Below are positions 52,417 to 63,482 of a stretch of 64,000 nucleotides of DNA, piece after piece. This DNA is from Stratiolaelaps scimitus (taxonomy: Eukaryota > Arthropoda > Arachnida > Mesostigmata > Laelapidae): positions 3,701,501-3,765,500 of the forward strand of contig JABWDB010000009.1 of the NCBI GenBank assembly GCA_019614645.1, written 5' to 3'. Made by a program: the position numbers and the translations under genes. Every line of letters begins with the position of its first letter. Position 1 is the stretch's first letter. The notes under the pieces were generated by a model. That model was not told where the DNA came from. It did not search any database and worked only from the letters and a program-made list of their open reading frames with translations.

Positions 52417-53115
52417 CATATCTATGTAACGAAAACATATATACAGCAATAGCATGATTATGTATATGCGAGTGTATGTCCCAGAGTACCTGGCTCAATA
52501 CCGAAACATGTCTTGCCGTCCAGGCGAAGCTGGTACGCTTAAAGGCTTAAGTGAGTTTATGCAGTTAGACAGAGGGATCGGAGGAATAGCTAGGTATTGC
52601 ATATCGGGCAGTACTTTACAATGGAGTCGGTCGTGCAGAAACTACTATAGACGACGGTGGACACCATATCAGACGTTAGCTCTGGCTTTGGCCTAAATTG
52701 TTGTTTGTGGTCAGAAAAAGCGCACACCGAAGGACTTTATGATGAGGCTTTACTGTTTACGAGCCCGAAAGGGCCGCTGTGGGCCCTGATGATGCAGGGA
52801 GACTGTGCCTTAGCGGGCCCTACGGTGCACGCAGCCTTGAACCCCACGCTATACAGTTGCATGTTTGTAGACGCCGCTGCTGCGCTATAACTACTGAGAC
52901 ATAATCATCAATCCTTAGAATCAGATACTGTCGCTACAATTAGCCAGAGAAAGGTGTTTCTTCGTTCATATTAGTCCTCTTTCCGCGGTTTCACATCGCG
53001 ACCACAGTGTCCTCTTGTCCAGGGACGTACCACGGATGTCTCCCCTTCTTCCCTTTGAAATGACCACCATAATCTTCATTTTGCTCTTATGACTGTTATT
53101 GTTATTATTCCTGCG

Positions 53116-53139
53116 ATTATTATTATTATTATTATTATT
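53116..53139. repeat. (ATT)n microsatellite near acceptor
   Basis: Eight ATT units ending 19 bases before the first base of exon 11. The pyrimidine tract used for splicing follows it. Confidence 0.95.
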
Positions 53140-53158
53140 GTCCCTCTTAATTTTCTAG

Positions 53159-54023
53159 GAAAGGTGCAAATCCGCCCTACACCGATGGGAGGCAAATGCG
53201 GCGCCGAGTGGTATCGGATGCAGGCGCCGAAGAATGCCCCAGACCAAGATCTTCAGATCCGGATCACGATACGTATGGAGAGGCCGCAGAACATGAAACA
53301 CGCAGGCTACCTTTACGCGCAAGGGCGAAACGTCTGGAAAAAGTGGAAGAAGCGATACTTTGTGCTCGTCCAGGTTTCTCAGTACACTTTTGCTATGTGC
53401 TCATTCCGAGAGAAGAGCTCGTCACCAAACGAACTGATGCAGTTGGACGGCTACACGGTCGACTATACCCCCGACGAAGCGGCGCCGCCCGGGGACGGGG
53501 GGCGGTTCTTTTTCAATGCGGTGCGTGAGGGCGATGCCGTGGCATTCGGCTCCGTCGAGGAGGCAGACTGTCACCTGTGGGTTCAGGCGTTGTACCGGGC
53601 GACCGGTCAAGCCCACAAGCCAAGCGCGCCCACGCGTACCCATACCAGTCAACCGCCGACGGCCGCAAGGAACGCGCATATCTCGCGCGTACACGGCGAC
53701 ACCGAACGGGCTCGGCGTCATGGCATGGAGGAGCTGATCTCGGCCGACACCAACCGCTTCGACCACCACGCTCTGTTTCGACACCTGCAGACGCTCACCC
53801 TGGACTACCGGCTCGCCGATCCTTACTGCTCGCTCGGCTGGTTCAGCGCAGGCCAACTCTTCGTCATCGATGAGTACACGGCTCGCTACATGGTGAGGTC
53901 ATGCTTTCGACACCTGTGCTACCTGAGCGACCTGCTCGAGAGGGCGGAACGGGGGATCATGATCGATCCCACCCTTATTCACTATTCATTCGCCTTCTGT
54001 TCATCGCATGTACACGGAAATAG
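53159..54023 (+). CDS. Cadps: CAPS exon 11 (end of C2, PH domain, pre-MUN region)
   Basis: An 865-base exon covering residues 508 to part of 796. First comes the C2 end (QIRPTP...[16 protein letters not shown]). Then the PH domain at about 553-658: [70 protein letters not shown], with a basic cluster at 564-573 suited to phosphoinositide binding. A variable Thr/Pro linker follows, then [69 protein letters not shown]. All agree with CAPS. The acceptor is TTAATTTTCTAG and the donor AG|GTACGT, phase 2. The PH loop after TVDY (residues 611-622) differs from vertebrate CADPS. Confidence 0.97.
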
Positions 54024-54126
54024 GTACGTACCCTTGACGGCCATTAAATAACGGAGAAAAGACACGAAAGACAGGAGATCGCGGTGCTGTGATTAGGGAC
54101 GGTTCTGAGATCCACGCACATCGATG

Positions 54127-54130
<4 letters not shown>

Positions 54131-54159
<29 letters not shown>
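54131..54159. repeat. (TA)n microsatellite
   Basis: Fourteen AT units about 110 bases after the exon 11 donor. Confidence 0.95.
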
Positions 54160-54161
<2 letters not shown>

Positions 54162-54961
54162 ATCCGTGATCATGGGTCTCGTCGGTCCCAATCATATCAA
54201 CGAACAGATGCAAACTAGGAGGTCGGTTGAAATCGTGACCTCAATCGTTCTGATATTCGCCTTGCCTCGCAAGGGATTTTCCCTCTCTCAACCCCAAAAA
54301 AAAGCAATCATTCGATCAATCGATAAGCCAGAGATGTTCATTTATCCGATAGATGAACACTTATCGTACATACAAGCGATATATGTATACGCTTAAGTAG
54401 TTTCGAGACTGTTTTCTAACACGATATCAGTAACCCATCTAGCAAAAAGCTGCTGTTGCTGCCGCAAATCACCATATTATCGCCACCACTAAAGGCTGCT
54501 TATATTACTCGTCCTTTACTGTCCATTTTTTGGCAATCATTTTCTCTATGCTAGCTTGTATTATTACTGCAATTACTACCACTACTACAATTTTCTAATG
54601 TATGATAAAGCTAATTTTCTCTGCAAGAAAAATGGCCCTTCGTGCAATATCGATTGAATATGCAAGGCCATGACGACATAGAATTCTAGATTCACAGCTA
54701 TTGTTCGTTTTGGCATTCGTTAGGCTAGGCCAGATTTATAGGGAGAATACCGCTTAGCTAGCAAGGCCGGATACACACACACCAAAGTGTCGCGATTCAA
54801 TGAACTTTGTGCGCATATGCTAGTACACGTTTATGCTGCCACTATAAAAGAGCATAGGCGATAGTAGGTGGTTTGGAGAGGGCTTCGTTTTCTGATCGAG
54901 TCGTAGAGTGGCCCCTGCAGATGGAATGGATTCGATTGGTTTTTTATCAGATATATTATAC

Positions 54962-54991
54962 ATATATATATGTATATATATATATATATAT
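54962..54991. repeat. (TA)n microsatellite
   Basis: Alternating TA interrupted by one G, in intron 11. Confidence 0.93.
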
Positions 54992-56330
54992 GGTACATGC
55001 ATTTATTATTATTATTTATAATATAGATATTACAAAATTGATACCTGAGCTAGAATCTGCTAGATTTGATAGGGAGATGCGCCTGGACTGCTTCAGGTTC
55101 TTGGTGCACTCAAAGGGACGTCGCAGCGGGACTACATGCTATTATATCATAGTCCATACGCACGAGGGTTGTCCTTGCTTGGTATCTTTTTTTCAGCCGT
55201 TTATTTTAGTGGCAATAATACTACCTAGTTGTGGGGCGACACGACGATCCACGATTACACAAAAAATATCCCACATAAATCAAGCACGAATACCATGCGA
55301 GCAGAAATGAATTACTTCGACGACAGTTGTAACGAGCGCTGGAACAAACGCGGCTATAATCTATACGTTACGCCGAGCTTGCCGGCTGTTTTCGGACACA
55401 CACACACACACACATAGTTTCCGGCAGAATGTACGTACAAAGGGTCATTCTGTCCGACACGTATCAACGGGTTCGCCGGTGGCTTTTCTTCTGTGCAGAC
55501 CCATAGACAATTGGACTACACCCATCGCCCCCCCCCCCCGGGACATCAAACCTCAGTGACTCAGTTGGGGCTCGCCCTTCCTATCCGCTTCGTCTTTCCT
55601 CTGGCGAGCCGCCACCAGCGGGAATTGCCCGCGCGTAGTCCGGGGAGTTGCCTCAAACCAGCTTCCGATCTTTCGTTATCGTTCTAATCAGCTCCTTTTG
55701 CTCCCGATGTGCCGATCTGGCCTCGTTTTGCTACCCCGGCTGCCGCCTCCGATACTGCTGCCCTTGGCATTGCCCCGGCTGCCGCGTTTGATTTCTGGCC
55801 CTTTCAGCCTGCCCTCTTCGCTATTCTATTCTCGATCCTCCCGCCGGCCGGATTCGTTTCGATGAGGTTTGTCTGATCTTGGGCCGGCCAGTCCCCATTG
55901 CCTCGGTTGGCCGGGGACGGACGCCACCATAGTAGACACTGAATGCGCACCGCCGGATGCTCACAACACACCTCTGCTCGGCCGAGGAGATCTGATGTGA
56001 TGACCCTTTGTCTCGCGAAGACCGATAAAATAGCTGACAGTTAGAGCTATCCGAAGCAGAAGACCGCCCCTATATCCGCCTTGTTTGACATAATGGAACG
56101 CCGGCGGAAAGGCGCAAGGCGGCGTTGCAAACGGATGTATGCGGCCGGTTGCTCACTGATAAGGCTCAAACGCCCCCCGGTATATTCGAATCCATTGGCT
56201 GCTGGTCGCTGTTAACACACAAAAATGATGTTATTAGCTCGACATGAACACACAATGCAATACAGGCTCACCACGATACTGATATAAGCAGGGTGGGCCA
56301 GGGTCGCGACGCCGAAGTCGCGCACTGTGA

Positions 56331-56366
56331 TATATATAGATATATATATATATATATATATATATA
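56331..56366. repeat. (TA)n microsatellite
   Basis: Thirty-six bases of TA with one G interruption near 56339. Confidence 0.93.
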
Positions 56367-57230
56367 ACAGAAATACATGATGTCCGTTGCAACGCGCCTC
56401 GCTATTCGGCTTTCAACGGTTGTTGATATTGTTGTCTGCGACATCGTAAACCTTTGGTTAATACTTTTACTGTTATTATTATTATTATGATAATTATTAT
56501 AATTGTTATTATTAATATTATTATTACTGTGGACACCTTCCTCTAAAATAATAACGACAACTTGGGACAACCCTCGTGTGTGCGTCGACAATCTCCGCCG
56601 CATTAACTCTTTCTCATTTATCGTCACCATCCCCGTACAGGAATGGCCGGCTCAGAGAGACAGGGGTACAATAACAATGGAGAGAACATGTTGTTGATTT
56701 TCTCATTGTTCATTGATATTCATTCGTTGCTATCGGTACGAGATCATTTGTTGTATAAAAAATATATAGACATCACATGTTAACATTGAGGTATCGACAC
56801 ATTCTAGTGTTGCACCCCCCGGAACAGTCGTTACTGACATCAGGTAGGTTCCTCTGCGTGCGATCCCTGGACCCTGCGGCGCCCGTGCGGCCGTTAGGGA
56901 CGAGGGTGTGCCATACTGTTGGGCTGATTGACATTTGATTGTGATGAACTGATTGATTGATTGAGACTGACGTGATGGAACTTCTGATATGCATTGAGTT
57001 GAGTTGACTTGACTTGAGCTGAACTGAATTGACTTCTTGTTAGATCGTGACTATGAGATGAGATGATGACTGATGATATGTATTGATCATGGGATGGATG
57101 CGGCTGGTATCACTTGGCTCTGATGATTTGATATTTGATTCGTACTAGCAGCCACCTGAGGTATTCGTAGTCGTGCTGATTGAGTGACATGAACAGATTG
57201 CTGCTTTGGTGCTCTTGACTATGACTGGTG

Positions 57231-57233
57231 ATA

Positions 57234-57268
<35 letters not shown>
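57231..57268. repeat. (TA)n microsatellite
   Basis: Thirty-eight bases of TA with one G interruption near 57239. Confidence 0.95.
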
Positions 57269-57272
<4 letters not shown>

Positions 57273-59876
57273 ACGATAGTACAAGATTCGATTTGTAGTC
57301 TGGACTGCATTCAGCATGAACATCATTACTGCTATTCGAGGTATCTTGTTACTCAACAGTTGTTCACTATACAACTACCACAAAAACAGCAACAATAACA
57401 ACAGCCTCCAACTGTTGCTGCTATTACTTGATTATTACGTGGCATCCATCATGCTTCCACAATCCACTACAACAATCTACTGTCTGATGTCTACGCTATG
57501 CTTAGTTCCGGTATATTCTCATGCTGCTAGTACTACTACTTCTTCTTCTACTAGTTGTCATATAACTATCACTGTCTCTACTATTTCTTCTATCTGTTTG
57601 TATATCTATGTATCTCTATCCATCTATCTATCTATAGTATTATCCAATGTAGATTTAGTGCTGCTGTATTTAGTCTGCTACCAGTTACCACGCTATTCGC
57701 TATTGCTACGCTCAAGTGGACACTTTCTAGAGATCTGCCGGTGGCTTCTACTATTCCTCTCGCCTTCTCATTTCCTGTCGTACAGCCTGCACGATACTGT
57801 CGATCACATCCACAAATGTGTCCGTGGATCGAGACGACCTTCGTCGAATCGAATCGCCACTCGTCGATGGCGTGCGCTTTTAACTTCGGTAGCTCTGTAG
57901 AGATTTCTGATTTGCCTTCGGAGCTTCTGCTCGCCCGCTTCAGCTCTATCATCGTTTCTGACTGCCACCCTTCTCTGATCTATCGCATTCACGCTTCTCG
58001 GATGACGTCCAGCTACTAGATATCGTTTTCGGATCTGTTCGGCGGGTACGATCATTACGTACGGCCGTACAGCGACGACGCCAATAGGCGCATCTCGATA
58101 TACGTGGCCTCGCTATGTCGCTTTTGCAAATTGTGTTTTATATGTAGCGTGCAATGTTTGGGATTTCTGTAGAATTTTCCCGCCTCTGTTTATCTATTAG
58201 GCAATTAGCTAAAATTCGAACAGTTACCTGTTACTATTTATATATTAGTACACAGCATCCGTTGAATGGCTAGATTCGATTTTGTATACCCTCTCTCTCT
58301 CTCTCGCTCTCTCTCTATCTCTCTCTTCTCTTATATATTTCTTATTAATAATTGTATCGTTTGCGAATGGTATTGTCAGCTTCGAACGTTCCCAGTGTTT
58401 TCGTGGCATTACTGCGTTCTCGGAAAGTCGTTTTCATCGCGTTGCTGCTAATATTTTTTTCGTGAGATTGTTATCGTCTTGTAATGTGTCGCAAACTATT
58501 GCAAAAGTCTAGCAGCGTCGTTTTTGTCATCGTTATACGAACGTCGTCTCAATACAGCTCGAACAACCACGGCGAAAAAAGTTACGGATTTGTAAGGCAC
58601 ACACGGTGACCGAGTTGGGGCAGGGCTCATCCAGTGGCGCAACCGAATGGAATGAATCGGTAGATAGCTTCGAGTGAATCAACGTCAAGAAGACATCCCC
58701 CTTTTGCTGCCCACCCCCCTTCTGTTAGACGTCTATCATAGATAGATGTGACTGTTGTCATTTTCATAAGAAATCACATACTAGTGGTTTCGATTGGTTG
58801 GTTCGATATATCCGCGATGGTCTCTCGTTTCACTATTCTCGTTCGTTTCGAGTTGACGAGCAGCAGCAGCACGCGTCATGAAGGACGCGTTCACGTCTAT
58901 GCGTTCGCTGCCAGAAATGGGAGCTGATCGTACAAACAGGCATGACCGATTCATAACGACATTGTAACGTCAGGAGGTGAAATCGGTGCTTATATTATAC
59001 AGGTGCCTGTGGATTAATTACTCACCACAATGAATATTGCTGGGGCAATACCACCGCCTGCGAGTCGCCGATGCCAGACTCACAACGTACCAATGCTGGC
59101 GTACATTGAAAACTAATTTTATCTACCGTTTTTGCCGTTGTGCTATGGGTGCTCTGCCGTATTCTGCACTAGCAGTTTCGTTGTTCGTGGGTCGTCATCT
59201 GCTTGTTAATGAGTCGCCGAGGTCTGCACTGAACGCAGTGGTGAGACTAAGCCCATTATCCTAGTCATTTAGTTAGTAGTATATGAGTATATTCACTGAT
59301 GATTGATTCACTAATATCTTGTGTGATCTTCTTGATCGACTCATCACTTATCGTTACTACTATTCGTACGTTGGGCGAATGTTTCGACCCCCTGATTGTA
59401 TTCAAACATAACGATTGATGCAGTTGAGCTGTTGAAGGAAGACGCTTAGTAGCATCAGTTATTGTCGTGAGACGAGCAGAGCAACAGCTATCGACGCCAT
59501 CATATTTGACGTTTTTAGCAACTCCTAGGCTATTGGAGTCTCTCATATTTTGACTTGACCTCTTGTCTCCAAGACGTAATTGTCGGACTAACCGTTTATG
59601 GTGACTGACTGCTATGATAGTGACTCTCGAGCGGTAGATCCTGCTTGGCGAATGTCTCAACAGCACAGTGAGCAGCCCCAATTGCTTCTGCTTATGCGAG
59701 ACACTGCCGTGCCTTGAGAGGGACGGTCAGTCAGGTAGAGACAGAGAGAGAGAAAGAGATAATAACGAAGGGTGTCTTCCAGCAGCTGTCAGAACGAGGT
59801 TTTTGGCTCTGACAAATACGGCATTAATGCTTGTTTTTTTGCATGATTTTCCTATTTTACTCAGAGAGAGAACGAG

Positions 59877-59907
<31 letters not shown>

Positions 59908-60104
59908 CGACGAAGTTACTTAGGTTACTGATCCGGCAAAGAGCCGAGCACTGATTAGCGTTGAACATAATCAAAAACAGCCTGGCTATAAACTTCAACT
60001 GCTCACTATCTTCTTCATCCTCATCATCTTCGAACGATTCTTCTTCTGTCGACGGTCATCATCTTCATATGATACCAGCTGAGAGAGTGGGTCTGACAAT
60101 CATG

Positions 60105-60129
60105 CAACAACAACAACAACAACAACAAA
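60105..60129. repeat. (CAA)n trinucleotide repeat
   Basis: Eight CAA units in intron 11. A Gln-rich open frame crosses it, but nothing else supports coding. Confidence 0.93.
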
Positions 60130-61467
60130 GGTTGTCGTATGATGACTATATGCAGCTCGCATCAATTAGCACGTATCCTGGGCTCACGGGGACTCGTTTA
60201 GCATCGTCGATTGATTCGGCATATGCCTTTAGTAATCTTAATGTAGTTCTTTAGCTGTATATATTCGATTGTAGAAAGATTCTGGTCTCAGAGCCCCACG
60301 AATGCACTTCTCTTTTCGGAATGATCCACCGTACTCTTCCTTGGATCATCGCTGACCGGTGTCAAGCGTCCTTTCTTCGATAGCTCCCAAATCAACCAAC
60401 TGTCTGTCCCGTGACAGACAAAAGCATGTGTTCGCCACAGCCTGTGAATCTGTGGAGCAGAGCGAACACAAGGCAGGCGTTTCGCCAGCCTGCGGTAAGA
60501 GACCCTCGCGGCGACCGCGGCCGTCTCCGGCTCCGCCTGCTCGACGTCGCATAACTGACGCAGGTTTTTTGGTGCCGAATGGTGCAGCCGCAGCGTGGAC
60601 TCGACTCTTCAGACCCAATTTCACCCTTCTCCACCGCGCCGGATTCTTTTCCCAATGGCATTCGTCCCCTCTGTCGATGTTATCGCTACATATTTTTCGG
60701 CTCCGGTATCGCAGCGACCATCGACTCAGATGACTGCCGCCGAGGTCGCTCGACCGATAACACCACCCAAACTGCTTTTTTTTGTTTCTTCTGTTTTTCC
60801 TTAGTCTTGTTGTAGTTTCGGGATACTCTGTACTCGTGCATCATACTATTACTTAACTACTAACTGCTAATTATTCCTTTTACTGTGATTGACTGACTCT
60901 TGACATGCTATGCTAGCACATATACCTTGACATACTTGTCTTGAATTGGTAAGCCGGCGTATGTACAACCGTATGAACACAATAGGTTCTGCTAATCTTG
61001 TAGTTGTCCACTCCCTTGCCTTGCCTTGTGGGTCCTTGTTGCACCGCTACGAACAGCAACGACTCGTAGTGGACGCCCGACTAACCCGGTCAGTGGCTGG
61101 TGGGTGATCCATCATAATTTTGACTTGTTGGTAGACGTCTGCGAAAACCACGGAGTTTGGCGAGGTCAGAGAGAGAGAGAGAGACACACACAAATTGAGT
61201 GAATAAGGACAACGTTGTACCATGACCAGCCCACGTGGTCATGAAACTGTAGGTCCTGACGTAGTCGCGCGACAGCAGCGAAAACAACAATAACAGGAAG
61301 CAGGAGGTAGACATTATGTCCTGAACAACGCAGAAAATAGACAAAATCAAGAAGGTAAAGAAGAAGCCTGCGTAAGGCACTCTATGTCAAGCTCCCTAGA
61401 CGCCTTCTCTCTCTCTGCAAGTAGCGTGGCAAGCAAATCCGACAGCGGAGATATATCGGCAACGACA

Positions 61468-61490
61468 ACCACCACCACCACCACCACCAC
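61468..61490. repeat. (ACC)n trinucleotide repeat
   Basis: About seven ACC units, followed by ATC and (AAC)n. Confidence 0.92.
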
Positions 61491-61943
61491 ATCAACAACA
61501 ACAACAAGAGCATCAGCATCTTGACTTCTTCTTAGCGGTAGCTTCATACTTATAGCCGCACGCTGCACCTACTTTCCGTGCGAGAGACATGAGCTCGGCT
61601 CGCGTATGTAGTACTATCACCATCGTTGCCCTTGCTTGACGACCCCGTTTGGCGTGGTCTCGAAGTCTCGCTGAGGCTCCGAGGCCCGCACGTGCGCCCT
61701 GCGCGGTTCGCTTCGGGCGCGTTCAGGTGTGTGTTGTTTTGTTTGTTTTTTTTGTATTATCATCATCGGGCACGGAGCACATTGTGCTGCCTTGTGGTGG
61801 CTATCTCGATCGACACTCGATCAGAAGCTACTGAATGACCGAAGAACGGGTGCCTCTGCAACTACAACGGCAAACAGGACGCGCCATGTATAAACCAGTC
61901 TCTGTATCTGTGTTGTCATTGTCTACATCTGTCGCTATCCCAG

Positions 61944-62012
61944 GGAAGCTGTGTTGGCTATTGAGGAGAAGCCCGATCAAGTGGGCACGTCGAGCAATGA
62001 ACCCGAGTTCAA
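61944..62012 (+). CDS. Cadps: Probable CAPS exon 12 (divergent)
   Basis: Sixty-nine bases with excellent splice signals: a long pyrimidine-rich tract ending CGCTATCCCAG, and donor AA|GTGAGT. The incoming phase suits exon 11 (AG|G completes Arg), giving 22 codons and leaving AA of the next codon. The peptide EAVLAIEEKPDQVGTSSNEPEF can be read against the vertebrate RPDGIGTVTVEEKERF segment if PDQVGT matches PDGIGT. That leaves eight or nine inserted residues (EAVLAIEE) and weak similarity after it. The next exon would then be expected to start near the EIKERL block. The evidence is splice signals, frame and position more than homology. Confidence 0.5.
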
Positions 62013-62685
62013 GTGAGTAGACCGTGTGGCCTAGATCGGGGCAGGCTCGGCAGCGAGCTGACTGAGCCCTGGCCGGTCGAACGCCGCTGGCTAACACCGA
62101 CGATGAACGATCCGATCCGCCCACTGGTGGCCGATAGGGCTTCCAGCGAGGCGATCGCGATCGGTGTCCCGGTGATTGCCTAATTTCTCAGATCATCTGC
62201 CGCTCTTCTTCAAACTGCATCGTGTTCAGCACGTTCCCACATCTTTATGATTTCCTTGTCAAGACTTCATCATTCATTTACATTATTTATTGCATTATAC
62301 AGTATCAATGAATGTCACTCAATACGTCTAGCTAAGCATACATATCGTGCTTCAACTCTGTCCATTCTTCGAAGAAATTCTCAACTGATGTACACTTCGA
62401 TTTCACAACAATGACTACAACAACAACAACAACAACTATTACTAATACTACTAGCGATATTACTATCGACTCTGCTCCGTATTTAATTCGTACTTTACCT
62501 CACCATCATTAGAACTCGTGGCACAGCTCACACTTGGGCTTGAAATTCGATAGATATCCCTTCAGTTTGTAGATGTAGTTTCAGTTTCAAAATCAAGTTT
62601 ATTGATGTAGCGAAAGCCTTTGACTGAGATGTCGTTCAACTATGGTTCGTTTTTCAACTCCTTCTCTCGCGGCTTTGCTTTTCTC

Positions 62686-62686
62686 A

Positions 62687-62711
<25 letters not shown>
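62686..62711. repeat. (TA)n microsatellite
   Basis: Thirteen AT units, 3' of the probable exon 12. Confidence 0.95.
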
Positions 62712-62718
<7 letters not shown>

Positions 62719-62980
62719 CATCTTCTTCACCTATCTAGTTAAATATCAGACGCTGTTCGTATCGAATGAGGTCGAGCTGATTGGAATATAGTCCTTCGTA
62801 CGAGCAGGTAAATGTCTCTGCCAATATGGCTCAAAATAGGGAGCTTGATTCTCTCTTTATTCACAATCTGCTAATTTATTCGGTGCAAAACGTTCGCATA
62901 AAAAGAATACGATATAGATCTATCCGTCCATGCTCCAAATCAGCGATCACAATAGACAATAGCATTCCTCTATTGTGCTG

Positions 62981-62998
62981 CAGCAGCAGCAGCAGCAG
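62981..62998. repeat. (CAG)n trinucleotide repeat
   Basis: Six CAG units; a second six-unit tract lies 200 bases downstream at 63201-63218. Confidence 0.92.
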
Positions 62999-63200
62999 AA
63001 TTCAATGGTTATATGCACTGGTGACCGAGACGGCTCAGCATTTGTTCGCGTTTAGATACACGTCTGTTCGTTCAGTACTTGTAGGCCACGTCGGTGGCCG
63101 CAGGGAATTCATTTTGCCAGAAATATGCAGAGATCTTCACATTTTCACGATGGAATGCGTTGAAGTATATCTCTAACGGGCCGTTGGCACTCGGCCCATG

Positions 63201-63218
63201 CAGCAGCAGCAGCAGCAG
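63201..63218. repeat. (CAG)n trinucleotide repeat
   Basis: Six CAG units followed by CA, in non-coding sequence near the window end. Confidence 0.92.
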
Positions 63219-63372
63219 CAATAGCATACTTGAAATGCAACGCCACCTTGGAGCCGCGGTTCTCACCCACGCTTATAACAACACCGTTCACTTCGCCTAT
63301 ATTATGTCTATCTACACATTCACAGCTGAAGCAAGTACAGTCAAGGCTCGCCGCACGCTGCTTCGTATCGTG

Positions 63373-63400
63373 TATATATATATATATATATATATATAGG
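63373..63400. repeat. (TA)n microsatellite
   Basis: Fourteen TA units near the window end. Confidence 0.95.
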
Positions 63401-63458
63401 CAGAAACAGATATGGAACACAGTTCTCCACGAGCATACGATGACTGCATGCTAGACGG

Positions 63459-63482
63459 TTCGTTCGCTCGCTCGCTCGCTCG
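63459..63482. repeat. (GCTC)n tetranucleotide repeat
   Basis: A GTTC unit followed by about five GCTC units. Confidence 0.85.

Larger units (their letters stand above)
52369..53158 (+). other. CAPS intron 10 (790 bp), (ATT)n near both ends
   Basis: The smallest intron seen. (ATT)n tracts lie about 20 bases inside each end (52388-52416 and 53116-53139). Nothing coding recognised. Confidence 0.8.
54024..61943 (+). other. CAPS intron 11 (7920 bp)
   Basis: No gene supported. It holds (TA)n at 54131-54159, 54962-54991, 56331-56366 and 57231-57268, (CA)n at about 55396-55416, degenerate GATT/GACTT-type low complexity at 56930-57090, and (TATC)n near 57607-57638. There are also (CT)n at about 58291-58325, (GA)n at 59883-59906, (CAA)n at 60105-60129, an 8-bp inverted repeat at 60401-60420 and (ACC)n at 61468-61490. 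GC-rich blocks lie at 55.5-56.2 and 60.3-60.7 kb. I found no match to the conserved CAPS block that would follow exon 11 in other animals. Confidence 0.6.
15641..62012 (+). other. Cadps: CAPS (calcium-dependent secretion activator) gene, 5' part; continues past window end
   Basis: Twelve exons joined in frame give about 818 residues that follow vertebrate and insect CAPS/CADPS (nematode UNC-31) from the initiator Met to just after the PH domain. Family members are about 1300 residues, so roughly the last third to two-fifths lies beyond the window. CAPS is a peripheral membrane protein at the presynaptic or secretory plasma membrane. It binds phosphoinositides through its PH domain and SNAREs through its C-terminal MUN region, and primes dense-core vesicles for Ca2+-triggered fusion. 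Intron phases after successive exons, counted as bases of a split codon left in the upstream exon, are 0,0,0,0,0,0,0,2,0,1,2,2. Each junction restores frame, which strongly supports the model. Confidence 0.95.

Noticed and set aside
60419..60495. Possible CAPS exon between CGTGACAG and GCG|GTAAGA
   Set aside because: Splice signals look fair, but its phase (2 in, 1 out) would break the frame into 61944-62012, and the peptide has no CAPS similarity.
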